A DNA stretch of 56,287 nucleotides from Olsenella uli (GTDB taxonomy: Bacteria; Actinomycetota; Coriobacteriia; Coriobacteriales; Atopobiaceae): contig NZ_JACJKN010000017.1 of NCBI RefSeq assembly GCF_016900775.1, forward strand, positions 1 to 56,287. The letters are read 5' to 3'. How positions within the stretch are numbered: position 1 is the stretch's first letter; each line of letters opens with the position of its first letter. Shown one piece after another: positions 33,521 to 42,013 of the stretch. A program made the position numbers and the translations under genes. Below the pieces are notes generated by a model. It made no database searches. It was not told the origin of the DNA and saw only the letters and a list, made by a program, of their open reading frames with translations.

Positions 33521-35749
33521 TCACGCCCCGCCGGCGCGCCCGTCGAAGCGCAGGGCCAGCATGGCGACGTCGTCCTCCAGGTTCTGCCCCGTGAACCCCT
33601 CGAGGTCGGCCAGAAGCCGGCCCACGAAGCCCTCGAAGGGCTTGTCGGCGGCCGACTCGCGCATGACCGCCTCGCGCAGGCCGTCCTCCCCGAAAAAGGC
33701 GCCCTGCGGGTCGCGCGCCTCCGTCGTGCCGTCGGTGTAGAGCAAAATGACGTCCCCCGGGACGAGGCTCACGAGCCCGTCCTGGTAGTTGATGTCGTGA
33801 AAGGCCCCCACCACGCCCGACTGCACGTCGAGGATCGATATCTCGTCCGCCCCGGCGTGCACGAGCACGGCGGGCGGGTGGCCGGCCGAGCAGTACCTGA
33901 TCGTCGCGGCGTCGAGGTCCACGATGCCCACGAAGAGCGTGGCGAAGGTCTCGAGGCGCGAGAAGCCGAGAAGGAACTCGTTCAGCGAGCGCACCATCCG
34001 GGCGGGCGCCAGGCCCTCCCACGCGTAGGCGCCGAGCGCCGTCTTGACCGCCGCCGAGACCGAGGCCGCCTCGACCCCCTTGCCCGAGACGTCGCCCATG
34101 ATGACGCAGGCGCGATGCCCCGGCAGGCGGATGAGGTCGTAGAAGTCCCCTCCCACCGACGCGGCCTTGGTCGCGGAGGAGTAGACGGCCTGCGAGGTGA
34201 GCCCCTCGACCGACTGCAGCTCGTTTCTCATGCCGGTCTGGAGCGCCTGCGAGATGCGCTTGTCCTGCTCGCGCGCCTCCTCGCCCCGGGCGATGTCGCG
34301 CGCGTCGGAGGCGAGCCCCACGAGGAACTCGAGCTCGGTCTCGTCGAGGGGCTCGGCCCCGTCCGGGCGGAGCACGAGCAGGCACCGCCGCGCGCCCGAG
34401 AGGTCGCCCAGGTCGACGAGGGCGCCGACGCACGGCTCGCCCAGGTCGCGCAGCAGCGAGCAGAGCGCGGAGTCGGGGGGCACCGGGGCCACGGCCACGT
34501 CCCCCACGCGATGCGGCCCGACGAGGGCGTCGAGGTCCACGGGCAGCTCGCGCGCGCCCGTGAGCGGCAGCTCCGCCATGACGACGTGCTGCCGGTCGTT
34601 CTCGCGCACCGTGACGACGGCGGCGTCGAGCTCGTCCCCCGCCTCGACGAAGACGTCGCGGATGCGCCCGAGCGCGCCCTCGCCCGAGCCCTCCGAGGCC
34701 GAGGTGAGCAGCTCCTCGCGCAGCTCCGTCGCGAGGGAGGCGAGCCGGTCCGCCCGGCGCGCCCGCAGCGTGGCGAAGGCGCCGGCGAGCTGGATGGAGA
34801 GGTAGCGCGCGACCGAGTCCAGCAGGCGCGCGTCATCCTTGAGCAGCGGGTGCAGGCGCCGCCAGCCCACCTCGATGATCGAGATGACCCGCCCGCCGAA
34901 CCACACGGGGACCACGATGAAGCTCGTGAACGGGGGCACGGTGTCCACCCGCATCCGCACCACCTCGCCCGTCTCCTCGTTCAGCACGTCACGCCTCGTG
35001 AGCCTGCCCTGGCGCAGCGAGGCGTTGGTGGGCGCGCACACCCGCAGGCGCACCGCCCGCCCCTCGCGGATGGCGAGCCGCTCCACGCTGCGCCCGAAGG
35101 GCATGAACCGCGCGAGCCGCTCGCCGAGAAGCCCGCTCGAGATCCCGCGCAGGTGGAAGCCGTCCGCCTCGGAGAGGTACACGAGCGTGCCGTCCGCCTC
35201 CATGGTGTCGGTCAGCTCCTCGAGCGTGCGCTCGAAGAGGGTGGCGATGTCGGCGGAGTCTATCGTGTCGAGCACGATGTTGAGCGTGCCCGAAAGGCGG
35301 TGGTTGGCCCGCCTAAGGTCCGCCATCGCCCGCGCGCCCTCGCGCTCCGCCAGGGCGTCGGCGTTGACGGGCAGGGCGACGAGCAGGTAGGTCTCCCCCG
35401 GCGCGCGCACGGCGTCGCAGCGCACGCGCACGGCGTGCGCCCGCCCGTCCGCGGACCTGAGCGTGGCAAGCCCCACCGACCCGTCGACGGGGATGCCGAG
35501 CGCGCGGACGTCGAAGGGGGCCTCGGCGCCCCCCTCGCACTCGACCAGCGCCCGCACGTCAACGCCCACGAGGCCCTCGCCGAAGCCGAGGAGCTCCGCC
35601 GCCTCGTCGTTGGCGAGGAGGACCCGGCCGGAGCCGTCAAAGACGAGCACGGCCTCGCAGGTGAGCTGGAGGAGCTTGGAGAGGGCGCCGACGAGGCTGC
35701 CCTCGCCGATCCCCCCGACGCGCGTGGTGCTGAGCTCACCCTTGGGCAT
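33521..35749 (-). CDS. PAS-GAF-PP2C (SpoIIE-type) serine phosphatase
   Basis: This 742-residue protein starts with a PAS-like sensor (about 20-150, AVLVFDGSGRVLLANDEA), a linker helix, a GAF-like domain (about 170-330, SFIVVPVWFGGRVISIIEVG), a second divergent sensory region, and a PP2C/SpoIIE phosphatase domain from about 520 with VGGDFYDLI, MGDVSGKGVEAA, YCSAGHPPA, LLYTDGTTEA and LEDDVAMLAL metal-binding motifs. RsbU/RsbP-type phosphatases dephosphorylate a STAS antagonist in response to a signal; the adjacent fused STAS-kinase is the obvious substrate. The ATG at 35749 has a weak upstream site. Confidence 0.92.
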   Translation of the reverse strand: MPKGELSTTRVGGIGEGSLVGALSKLLQLTCEAVLVFDGSGRVLLANDEAAELLGFGEGLVGVDVRALVECEGGAEAPFDVRALGIPVDGSVGLATLRSADGRAHAVRVRCDAVRAPGETYLLVALPVNADALAEREGARAMADLRRANHRLSGTLNIVLDTIDSADIATLFERTLEELTDTMEADGTLVYLSEADGFHLRGISSGLLGERLARFMPFGRSVERLAIREGRAVRLRVCAPTNASLRQGRLTRRDVLNEETGEVVRMRVDTVPPFTSFIVVPVWFGGRVISIIEVGWRRLHPLLKDDARLLDSVARYLSIQLAGAFATLRARRADRLASLATELREELLTSASEGSGEGALGRIRDVFVEAGDELDAAVVTVRENDRQHVVMAELPLTGARELPVDLDALVGPHRVGDVAVAPVPPDSALCSLLRDLGEPCVGALVDLGDLSGARRCLLVLRPDGAEPLDETELEFLVGLASDARDIARGEEAREQDKRISQALQTGMRNELQSVEGLTSQAVYSSATKAASVGGDFYDLIRLPGHRACVIMGDVSGKGVEAASVSAAVKTALGAYAWEGLAPARMVRSLNEFLLGFSRLETFATLFVGIVDLDAATIRYCSAGHPPAVLVHAGADEISILDVQSGVVGAFHDINYQDGLVSLVPGDVILLYTDGTTEARDPQGAFFGEDGLREAVMRESAADKPFEGFVGRLLADLEGFTGQNLEDDVAMLALRFDGRAGGA

Positions 35750-35815
35750 GTGACCCCCTCCGTCGCGATTCCTGGCACTAGCGTAGCACGCCGCCGCGAC
35801 GCGAATCCGCATACG

Positions 35816-35838
35816 AAAACGGGCCCCTCTCGGGGCCC
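35816..35838 (-). terminator. tRNA-Leu terminator
   Basis: GGGCCCC (35821-35827) and GGGGCCC (35832-35838) pair with a four-base loop and are followed on the minus strand by GTTTTCG, 12 bases past the tRNA. Confidence 0.88.
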
Positions 35839-35849
35839 GTGCACCTTCG

Positions 35850-35940
35850 TGGTGTCGGAGGCGGGACTTGAACCCGCACGACCTTTTAGTCAGTCACTAG
35901 CACCTCAAGCTAGCGCGTCTGCCAATTCCGCCACTCCGAC
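35850..35940 (-). tRNA. tRNA-Leu(GAG)
   Basis: This is a 91-base class II tRNA with encoded CCA: acceptor GTCGGAG/CTCCGAC, anticodon arm CTAGC/GCTAG with loop TTGAGGT (anticodon GAG), a long variable arm, and T loop TTCAAGT. Confidence 0.96.
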
Positions 35941-35979
35941 TTGTCACTGCGCGTTTGGTTCTGCTTTCGCGCAAGGGAT

Positions 35980-36008
35980 AGTATGCACGAGTCCGGCTGG
36001 GGATGCAA
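35980..36008 (-). promoter_or_regulatory. tRNA-Leu candidate promoter
   Basis: TTGCAT (36008-36003) and CATACT (35985-35980) on the minus strand are 17 bases apart. The -35 has the TTGC core shared by the other tRNA promoters here. Confidence 0.55.
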
Positions 36009-36056
36009 GCCCCAATCTGAGATTTTTTTCGAGCGCGGGGCGAGCGGGCCAAAACC

Positions 36057-36210
36057 CCTGAGGCCGCACCTGCGGAGGGCACTCGCAAGTGCGGCCTCAG
36101 GAGCGTGCCGGCGGACGCGCTCGCAGGTTCTTCTCGCCCATGCGGCCGCACTCAACGCCTATCTGCCGCGAGTGCGCCCGCACTTGCGGCACGCACTCGC
36201 GAGTGCGGCC
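36057..36210. repeat. GC-rich palindrome cluster GCACTCGCRAGTGCGGCC
   Basis: The gene-free stretch 35941-36291 is dominated by palindromes. CCTGAGGCCGCAC (36057-36069) pairs with GTGCGGCCTCAGG (36089-36101), and the 18-base GCACTCGCRAGTGCGGCC occurs at 36079-36096 and 36193-36210. Partial inverted copies (GCGGCCGCACTC, GAGTGCGCCCGCAC) lie between. One exact dispersed 12-mer is at 36127-36138. Confidence 0.85.
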
Positions 36211-36226
36211 CCAGACGTCGTCGCAC

Positions 36227-36261
36227 AAAAAAGGCCGGCGAGCCCCAGGGCGTCGCCGGCC
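36227..36261 (-). terminator. secG terminator
   Basis: GGCCGGCGA (36233-36241) and TCGCCGGCC (36253-36261) form a nine-bp stem followed on the minus strand by TTTTTTG, 30 bases past the secG stop. Confidence 0.92.
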
Positions 36262-36291
36262 AAAAGACCGCTCCTTAGGATGAGGGCAGCC

Positions 36292-36543
36292 CTAGCCGAG
36301 CGTGCCCGTGGGGAACGTGAGGGCCATCACGAGGATGCTCACGATGAAGACGGTCGCGGTGATGACCGTCAGGCGGTTGAGGTTCTTCTCGAGGACGCCC
36401 GAGCCGGTCCCGGAGTTGTAGAGCGAGGAGGCGATCATATCAGAGACGCCCGTGCCCTTGCCCGAGTGCATGAGGACGAGGATGACGGTGAGGGCTCCGG
36501 AGAGGAAGAGCAGGACGGTCAGGATGATGTTGAGCGGGTTCAC
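36292..36543 (-). CDS. secG: Preprotein translocase subunit SecG
   Basis: This 83-residue protein has two membrane helices (about 3-23 and 57-77) joined by a loop with MHSGKGTGVSDMIASSLYNSG and VLEKNLNRLT, the conserved SecG pattern. SecG is an accessory SecYEG subunit that aids translocation. The GTG start has AAGGAG five bases upstream. It lies just past the gap-pgk-tpiA terminator and has its own terminator. Confidence 0.93.
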   Translation of the reverse strand: MNPLNIILTVLLFLSGALTVILVLMHSGKGTGVSDMIASSLYNSGTGSGVLEKNLNRLTVITATVFIVSILVMALTFPTGTLG

Positions 36544-36589
36544 TGAGGCTCCTTCAGGACAGATGCATAACAACTGGTCATGGTAACAC

Positions 36590-36617
36590 AAAGGGGCCCG
36601 GATCTTGTCCGGGCCCC
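36590..36617 (-). terminator. gap-pgk-tpiA terminator
   Basis: GGGGCCCGGA (36593-36602) and TCCGGGCCCC (36608-36617) form a perfect ten-bp stem with a five-base loop. On the minus strand TTTGTGTT follows. It lies between the tpiA stop and the secG start. Confidence 0.82.
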
Positions 36618-36648
36618 AGACTCCACATCTGTCGAGAAGAACGTGGCG

Positions 36649-37416
36649 CTAGGCCATCGCGCTCTTGACCATGGCCGCGAAGCTGTCGGCCTTGAGGGAG
36701 GCGCCGCCGACGAGCGCGCCGTCGACGTCCTCCTTCTCCAGGAAGCCGGCGATGTTCTCGGGCTTGGCGGAGCCGCCGTAGAGGACGCGGATGCCCTGGG
36801 CGACCTCCTCGCCGAAGATCTCGGTGAGGGTCGCGCGGATGGCGCCGCAGACCTCCTGGGCGTCATCGGCCGTGGCGGTCTTGCCGGTGCCGATGGCCCA
36901 GATGGGCTCGTAGGCGATCACGTACTTGGAGGGGTCGGTGATCTCGAGGCCCTCGGTGTCCTTCTTGATCTGGTCGACGACGAACTCGACGTGCTTGCCG
37001 GCCTCGCGGACCTCGAGGGACTCGCCGCAGCAGGAGATGGGCACGATGCCGTGAGCCATGAGGGCGCGGGCCTTCTTGTTCACGTCCTCGTCCGTCTCGC
37101 CAAAGTAGTCGCGACGCTCGGAGTGGCCGATGATGCAGTAGGTCGCGCCCACGGCCTCGAGCATGTTGGGAGCGGTCTCGCCGGTGTAGGCACCGGACTC
37201 CTCCCAGTAGACGTTCTGGGCGCCGAGCGCAAACGGGGCGGACGCCTGCTCGATGACCTCGGAGACGCCCTTGAGGTCGACGGCGGGCGGGCAGACGACG
37301 ACGTCGACGTCGCCGGTGCCGTCGGCAAGCTCGTCGGCAAGGCCCTGGGCGAGGACGACGCCCTCGCTGTAGGTCTTGTTCATCTTCCAGTTGCCAGCGA
37401 TCATCCTCTTACGCAT
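36649..37416 (-). CDS. tpiA: Triosephosphate isomerase
   Basis: TpiA interconverts dihydroxyacetone phosphate and glyceraldehyde-3-phosphate. The 255-residue barrel has AGNWKMNK, YCIIGHSERR with the catalytic His, AYEPIWAIGTGKTAT with the catalytic Glu, and the phosphate-binding VLYGGSAKPENI. The ATG at 37416, behind GGAGG, lies inside the last codons of pgk, so the genes overlap by eight bases. An ATG four codons later also exists. Confidence 0.97.
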   Translation of the reverse strand: MRKRMIAGNWKMNKTYSEGVVLAQGLADELADGTGDVDVVVCPPAVDLKGVSEVIEQASAPFALGAQNVYWEESGAYTGETAPNMLEAVGATYCIIGHSERRDYFGETDEDVNKKARALMAHGIVPISCCGESLEVREAGKHVEFVVDQIKKDTEGLEITDPSKYVIAYEPIWAIGTGKTATADDAQEVCGAIRATLTEIFGEEVAQGIRVLYGGSAKPENIAGFLEKEDVDGALVGGASLKADSFAAMVKSAMA

Positions 37417-38599
37417 CGAGAAGCGCCTCCACTCCGGGAAGGGCCTTGCCCTCGACGAGCTCCATGGAAGCGCCACCGCCGGTGGAGATCCAGCTCATCT
37501 TGTCGGCCAGGCCGAACTTGTTGATGGCCGCGACGGAGTCGCCGCCGCCGATGATCGAGGTGCAGTCGGAGTCGGCCACGGCGCGGGCGACGGCCTCGGT
37601 GCCGGCGGCGAACTGGTCCATCTCGAAGACGCCCATCGGGCCGTTCCAGAACACCGTCTTGGCGGCCTTGATGGCGTCGGCGTAGAGCTCGCGCGTCTTG
37701 GGGCCGATGTCCATGCCCATGCGGTCGTCGGGGATCTTGTCGGAGTCGACGATCTCGCCCTCGGCGTCCTCGCCAAAGTGGTCGGCGACGACGTTGTCGA
37801 TCGGGAGCAGGATCTTGACGCCCTTCTCCTCGGCCTTCTTGAGCATCTCGCCAGCGCGCTCGACCCAGTCCTCCTCCTTGAGGGATGTGCCCACGGTGTA
37901 GCCCTTGGCCAGGAAGAAGGTGTAGGCCATGCCGCCACCGATGATGAGGGTGTCAGCGGAGTCGATCAGGTGATCGAGGACGCCGATCTTGGAGGACACC
38001 TTGGAGCCGCCGACGATGGCGACGAAGGGGCGCTCGGGCTCGGCGAAGATCGACGTCAGGGTGTCGACCTCCTTCTCGAGCAGGAAGCCGGCGTAGGCGG
38101 GAAGATACGCGGCGGGGCCGACCACGGAGCCCTGGGCGCGGTGCGCGGTACCGAAGGCGTCGAGCACGAAGACGTCGCCGTAGGAGGCGAGCGTCTTGGC
38201 GATCTCGGGGTCGTTCTTCTTCTCGCGCTTGTCGAAGCGGACGTTCTCGAGGACGAGGATCTCGCCGTCCTGGAGCGCGTCCACGGCGGCCTTGGCCTTC
38301 TCGCCGTAGGTGTCGTCGACGAACTTCACGTCATAGCCGGTAAGCTCGGCGAGCTTGTCGGCGGCGGGCTTCAGGGAGAACTGGGGCTCGGGGCCGTCGC
38401 CCTTGGGGCGGCCGAGGTGGCTCATGAGGATGATCTTGGCGCCCTTGTCCTTGAGGTACTCGATCGTGGGGATGGCGGCGCGGACGCGGGTGTCGTCCGT
38501 GACGACGCCGTCCTTCAGGGGGACGTTGAAGTCCACGCGCATGAGGACGCGCTTGCCCGCGACGTCGGCGTCGCGGACGGTCTTCTTGGTGAAGGCCAT
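37409..38599 (-). CDS. pgk: Phosphoglycerate kinase
   Basis: Pgk makes ATP from 1,3-bisphosphoglycerate. The 396-residue protein has RVLMRVDFNVPL, SHLGRPKG, LENVRFDKRE, DAFGTAHRAQGS, and the C-terminal nucleotide site WNGPMGVFE and GGGDSVAAI. The ATG at 38599 has AAGGAG five bases upstream; a GTG two codons earlier is less likely. Middle gene of the gap-pgk-tpiA operon. Confidence 0.97.
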   Translation of the reverse strand: MAFTKKTVRDADVAGKRVLMRVDFNVPLKDGVVTDDTRVRAAIPTIEYLKDKGAKIILMSHLGRPKGDGPEPQFSLKPAADKLAELTGYDVKFVDDTYGEKAKAAVDALQDGEILVLENVRFDKREKKNDPEIAKTLASYGDVFVLDAFGTAHRAQGSVVGPAAYLPAYAGFLLEKEVDTLTSIFAEPERPFVAIVGGSKVSSKIGVLDHLIDSADTLIIGGGMAYTFFLAKGYTVGTSLKEEDWVERAGEMLKKAEEKGVKILLPIDNVVADHFGEDAEGEIVDSDKIPDDRMGMDIGPKTRELYADAIKAAKTVFWNGPMGVFEMDQFAAGTEAVARAVADSDCTSIIGGGDSVAAINKFGLADKMSWISTGGGASMELVEGKALPGVEALLDA

Positions 38600-38695
38600 G
38601 CTCACTCCTTTGTCTGGTTCCTACGAGAAAGGGGCGCGGCCGCGGCCCCGTGAGCTGCGACCGCACCCCCTGCGAAAAGCCGATGCGAGCGTGGG

Positions 38696-39721
38696 CTACG
38701 CGACGAACTTCTCGAAGTACTTGATGGTGCGGACCATCTGGGAGGTGTAGGAGTTCTCGTTGTCGTACCAAGAGGTGACCTGAACGAGGCTCTGGCCGTT
38801 GCCGAGGTCCTGGACCATGGTCTGGGTGGCGTCGAAGATCGAGCCGTGGGTCTCGCCGATGATGTCGGAGGAGACGATGTCGTCCTCGTTGTAGGCGAAG
38901 GTCTCGGGGATGGTCTCGGCATAGGCCTTCATAGCGGCGTTGACCTCGTCCTTGGTGACGACCTTGTCAACCACGCAGTAGAGGTTGGTGATGGAGCCGG
39001 TGGGCGTGGGAACGCGCTGGGCGGCGCCGATCAGCTTGCCGTTGAGCTCCGGGAGGACCAGGCCGATGGCCTTGGCGGCACCCGTGGAGTTGGGGACGAT
39101 GTTCTGCGCGCAGGCGCGGCTGCGACGCTTGTTGCCCTTGCGCTGCGGGCCGTCGAGCGGCATCTGGTCGCCGGTGTAGGCGTGGATGGTGGTCATGATG
39201 CCGGAGACGATCGGCGCGAAGTCGTTCAGGCCCTTGGCCATCGGGGCGAGGCAGTTGGTGGTGCAGGAGGCCGCGGAGATGATGTTGTCATCGGCGGTCA
39301 GCTGCTCGTGGTTGACGTTGTAGACGATCGTGGGGAGGTCGTTGCCCGCGGGAGCGGAGATGACGACCTTCTTGGCGCCGGCGTCGATGTGGGCCTGGGC
39401 CTTGGCCTTGGAGGTGTAGAAGCCGGTGCACTCGAGGACGACGTCAACGCCGAGCTCGCCCCAGGGGAGCTTGGAGGCGTCGGCCTCCTTGTAGATGGTG
39501 ATCTTCTTGCCGTCGACGGTGATGGAGTCCTCGCCGGCCTCGACCTTGTGGTCGCGAGCGTAGTTGCCCTGCGTGGTGTCATACTTCAGAAGGTACGCGA
39601 GCATGTCGGGGGAGGTGAGGTCGTTGATGGCGACGATCTCGGAGCCCTCGTGACCGAACATCTGACGGAAAGCCAGACGGCCGATGCGACCAAAGCCGTT
39701 GATTGCAACCTTAACTGCCAT
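38696..39721 (-). CDS. gap: Glyceraldehyde-3-phosphate dehydrogenase
   Basis: This is the NAD-dependent glycolytic GAPDH. The 341-residue protein has [16 protein letters not shown], the catalytic-cysteine motif SCTTNCLAP (Cys about 153), HAYTGDQ, and [13 protein letters not shown] near the C-terminus. The acidic residue after AIND fits NAD preference. The ATG has AAAGGAG five bases upstream. First gene of the triose-phosphate operon, followed by pgk after about 95 bases. Confidence 0.97.
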   Translation of the reverse strand: MAVKVAINGFGRIGRLAFRQMFGHEGSEIVAINDLTSPDMLAYLLKYDTTQGNYARDHKVEAGEDSITVDGKKITIYKEADASKLPWGELGVDVVLECTGFYTSKAKAQAHIDAGAKKVVISAPAGNDLPTIVYNVNHEQLTADDNIISAASCTTNCLAPMAKGLNDFAPIVSGIMTTIHAYTGDQMPLDGPQRKGNKRRSRACAQNIVPNSTGAAKAIGLVLPELNGKLIGAAQRVPTPTGSITNLYCVVDKVVTKDEVNAAMKAYAETIPETFAYNEDDIVSSDIIGETHGSIFDATQTMVQDLGNGQSLVQVTSWYDNENSYTSQMVRTIKYFEKFVA

Positions 39722-39871
39722 GCTTTCTCCTTTCACGGGGCCGCCGGGGCTTCTCCTCGGCGGACCAAAGCACCAACATGGGCTGACGCCCCTGCCATCC
39801 GATAGTGTACCCCACACGCGACGATGCGTTTCGCTAAAACTGGGCCTCGGGGGAATTTAAGCCGCGGGCGC

Positions 39872-40852
39872 TCAGATTTCGTCGGCCGACGTGGGATGGT
39901 TCCCAGCTCTCCTTTGGGGACGGGCTATTTCGGCCTCCTCGACGATCTGCTGGAGCCTGAGGACGCGGTGGTACATCGCGGACTTGGAGGCCGGCGGGTC
40001 GAGCTCGGCGCCGAGCGCGGCGAGCGAGAGCTCCGGGTGCTCCCGGCGCGCGCGGCAGAAGGCGCGCAGCGCCGGCGGCAGCGCCTGGAGCCCCACGGCC
40101 CTCTCGGCGCGCTCGATGAGGGCGAGCTGCTCGGCGGCGGCCCCCGTCGAGCGGGCCTGGTTGGCCATCTCGGCGTTGACGCGCCGGTTGACGTCGTTCT
40201 TGACGGACTTCTGCGCGCGGGCGAGCTCCACCACGCGCGCCATCCGCCGCGCCCCCATGACGCGCAGGAGCGCGATCACGTCGTCGAAGCTCTTGAGGTA
40301 GAGCGCGAAGGCGCCGCGCCGGCGGTTCAGGCGCGCCGAGACCCCGAAGGACCCCACGAGCGCCACGAGCCCGCGGGCGAAGTCCTCCCCCGTCACGGCT
40401 ATCTCCAGGTGGAAGTCGCCGCGCGGGTCGGCGATGAAGCCGCCCGCCATGAAGGCCCCGCGCACGAAGGCCGCCCGCGCCTCGCGCGTGCGCAGCAGCG
40501 CCGCCGGCACGCCCGTCGCAAGGCCGCGGCCCGGCACGAGGATCCCGAGCTCCACGAGGTCGTCGGCGAGCTCGTCCTGCTCGGGCATCTCGATGAGGTA
40601 GTTCCGCGTCTTGTGCAGGACCGAGCGGCGCACCGTGAGCGGCGTCTCCAGGTCGAAGAGCTTGTGCGTGAGCTTGATGATCGTGCGCGCGACGGCGCCC
40701 GTCTCCGTGGCGATGCGGATGGAGTAGCGCCCCGCGCCGCGGAAGGACAGCGTCCCGCACACGCGGATGAGGGCCGAGAGCTGCGCGAGCTCGGCGGCGG
40801 GCGCGCCCTCCACGCGGGAGAGCTCGTCCTTTACCCGGGCGGTGAACGACAT
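39872..40852 (-). CDS. whiA: DNA-binding regulator WhiA
   Basis: WhiA joins a degenerate LAGLIDADG homing-endonuclease fold to a C-terminal helix-turn-helix; in Streptomyces it activates sporulation division genes, and in other Gram-positives it influences division and the chromosome. The 326-residue protein has the N-terminal VKDELSRVEG, central GAFMAGGFIADPRGDFHLEI, NRRVNAEMANQARST, and LSLAALGAELDPPASKSAMYHRVLRL for the HTH. It starts one base after the rapZ stop, the conserved rapZ-whiA order. Confidence 0.95.
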   Translation of the reverse strand: MSFTARVKDELSRVEGAPAAELAQLSALIRVCGTLSFRGAGRYSIRIATETGAVARTIIKLTHKLFDLETPLTVRRSVLHKTRNYLIEMPEQDELADDLVELGILVPGRGLATGVPAALLRTREARAAFVRGAFMAGGFIADPRGDFHLEIAVTGEDFARGLVALVGSFGVSARLNRRRGAFALYLKSFDDVIALLRVMGARRMARVVELARAQKSVKNDVNRRVNAEMANQARSTGAAAEQLALIERAERAVGLQALPPALRAFCRARREHPELSLAALGAELDPPASKSAMYHRVLRLQQIVEEAEIARPQRRAGNHPTSADEI

Positions 40853-40853
40853 C

Positions 40854-41780
40854 CTAGCCCGTCCTCACGTTGGCGAGCGCCAGGTCGCGGTGCGAGAGCG
40901 TCACGTGGTAGCCGCCGTGCTCGAGGTAGGCCGCCGTGGCGCCGGCTATGGCGACGCTGCGGTGCTGCCCGCCCGTACAGCCCACGGCGATGGAGAGGTG
41001 GCTCTTGCCCTCGGCCACGTAGCCGGGCATCGCCACGTCGAGCAGGCGGTACCACGCCTCGAGGAAGCGCTCGGTGGTGGGGTTGCCGAGCACGAAGTCC
41101 CTGACGAGCCGGTCGTTGCCCGTGAGGGTGCGCATCTCCGGGTCGTAGAAGGGGTTCGGCAGGAAGCGCACGTCGATCATGAGGTCGGCCTCGACGGGCA
41201 TGCCGTGCTTGAAGCCAAAGGAGAAGACCGAGACCTCCATGAGCTGCTGGTCGGTGAGCTCGGAGAAGGCGCGGCGCAGGCGGGCGCGGAGCTCCTTGGT
41301 GGACGTGCGGCTCGTGTCGATCACGAGGTCGGCCGCCTCGCGCACGGCGGCGAGCTGCGTGCGCTCGCGCGCGATCGCGCTCGCCACGGTCTCGCCGGGG
41401 CCGGCGAGCGGGTGGCGGCGGCGGTTCTCGTCGTAGCGGCGCATGAGGACGTCGTCGTCGGTGTCGAGGAAGACGACCTTGCAGGAGATCTCGTGGTCGC
41501 GCAGCTGCGTGAGCGAGTCGCTGATCTCGTCGAAGAGGCCCTGGCTGCGCAGGTCGCAGGTGACGGCGAGGTGGCGGCCCACGCCCGAGTTGATGCCCAC
41601 GAGCTCCGCGAGCTGCAAAAGCAGGCGCGGGGGCAGGTTGTCGATGCAGAAGTAGCCCATGTCCTCGAAGACGTGCAGGGCCTGCGTGCGGCCCGAGCCG
41701 CTCATCCCCGTGATCACCACGACGTCGGGCACGCGGTCGCGCCCCTCGGCCGCGCGCATCTGCTGGCCGCTCGCACCCAT
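40854..41780 (-). CDS. rapZ: RNase adapter RapZ (YvcJ-type P-loop protein)
   Basis: This 308-residue protein has Walker A GMSGSGRT (25-32), FEDMGYFCIDNLPPRLL, FLDTDDDVLMRRYDENRRRHPL, and the C-terminal FGFKHGMPVEADLMIDVRFLPNPFY and AVGCTGGQHRSVAIA segments typical of RapZ/YvcJ. In E. coli RapZ guides RNase E to a small RNA controlling amino-sugar synthesis; the Gram-positive role is less clear. The ATG at 41780 follows GGAGGGGAG. The usual uvrC neighbour is not upstream; a PTS cluster is. Confidence 0.94.
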   Translation of the reverse strand: MGASGQQMRAAEGRDRVPDVVVITGMSGSGRTQALHVFEDMGYFCIDNLPPRLLLQLAELVGINSGVGRHLAVTCDLRSQGLFDEISDSLTQLRDHEISCKVVFLDTDDDVLMRRYDENRRRHPLAGPGETVASAIARERTQLAAVREAADLVIDTSRTSTKELRARLRRAFSELTDQQLMEVSVFSFGFKHGMPVEADLMIDVRFLPNPFYDPEMRTLTGNDRLVRDFVLGNPTTERFLEAWYRLLDVAMPGYVAEGKSHLSIAVGCTGGQHRSVAIAGATAAYLEHGGYHVTLSHRDLALANVRTG

Positions 41781-41808
41781 GGCACTCCCCTCCTCGAGGT
41801 CCTTCTCG

Positions 41809-41885
41809 CCGTCCCTCTCGCCAGTATACGGCAGCGGGCTCGGACCGCCGCGCGGCACGCCCGGGCAGGACGAGGCGAGAAGAAC
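41809..41885. repeat. Opposed 12-mer pair upstream of rapZ
   Basis: GTCCTTCTCGCC (41809-41820, plus) and GGCGAGAAGAAC (41874-41885, minus copy) flank the rapZ promoter area. A TATACT -10-like hexamer for rapZ lies at 41829-41824 without a recognisable -35. Confidence 0.7.
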
Positions 41886-41962
41886 GTGCGACCGGGCATG
41901 CCCCCGTGCACGGAATCGCGGCCCGGAAGCGGGAAACTGTGCGCGGGGGCATGCTCGAAGGG

Positions 41963-42013
41963 CCGCGCCCCGGGGCCATCCCCCGGGGCGCGGCGGCGCC
42001 GCTTCGGCGGCGC
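41963..42013 (-). terminator. fruA 3' double hairpin
   Basis: CCGCGCCCCGGGG (41963-41975) and CCCCGGGGCGCGG (41981-41993) form a 13-bp stem with a five-base loop. A second stem, GCGCCGC/GCGGCGC (41996-42013) with a tetraloop, touches the stop codon. No clear U-run follows, so the terminator assignment is tentative. Confidence 0.6.
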
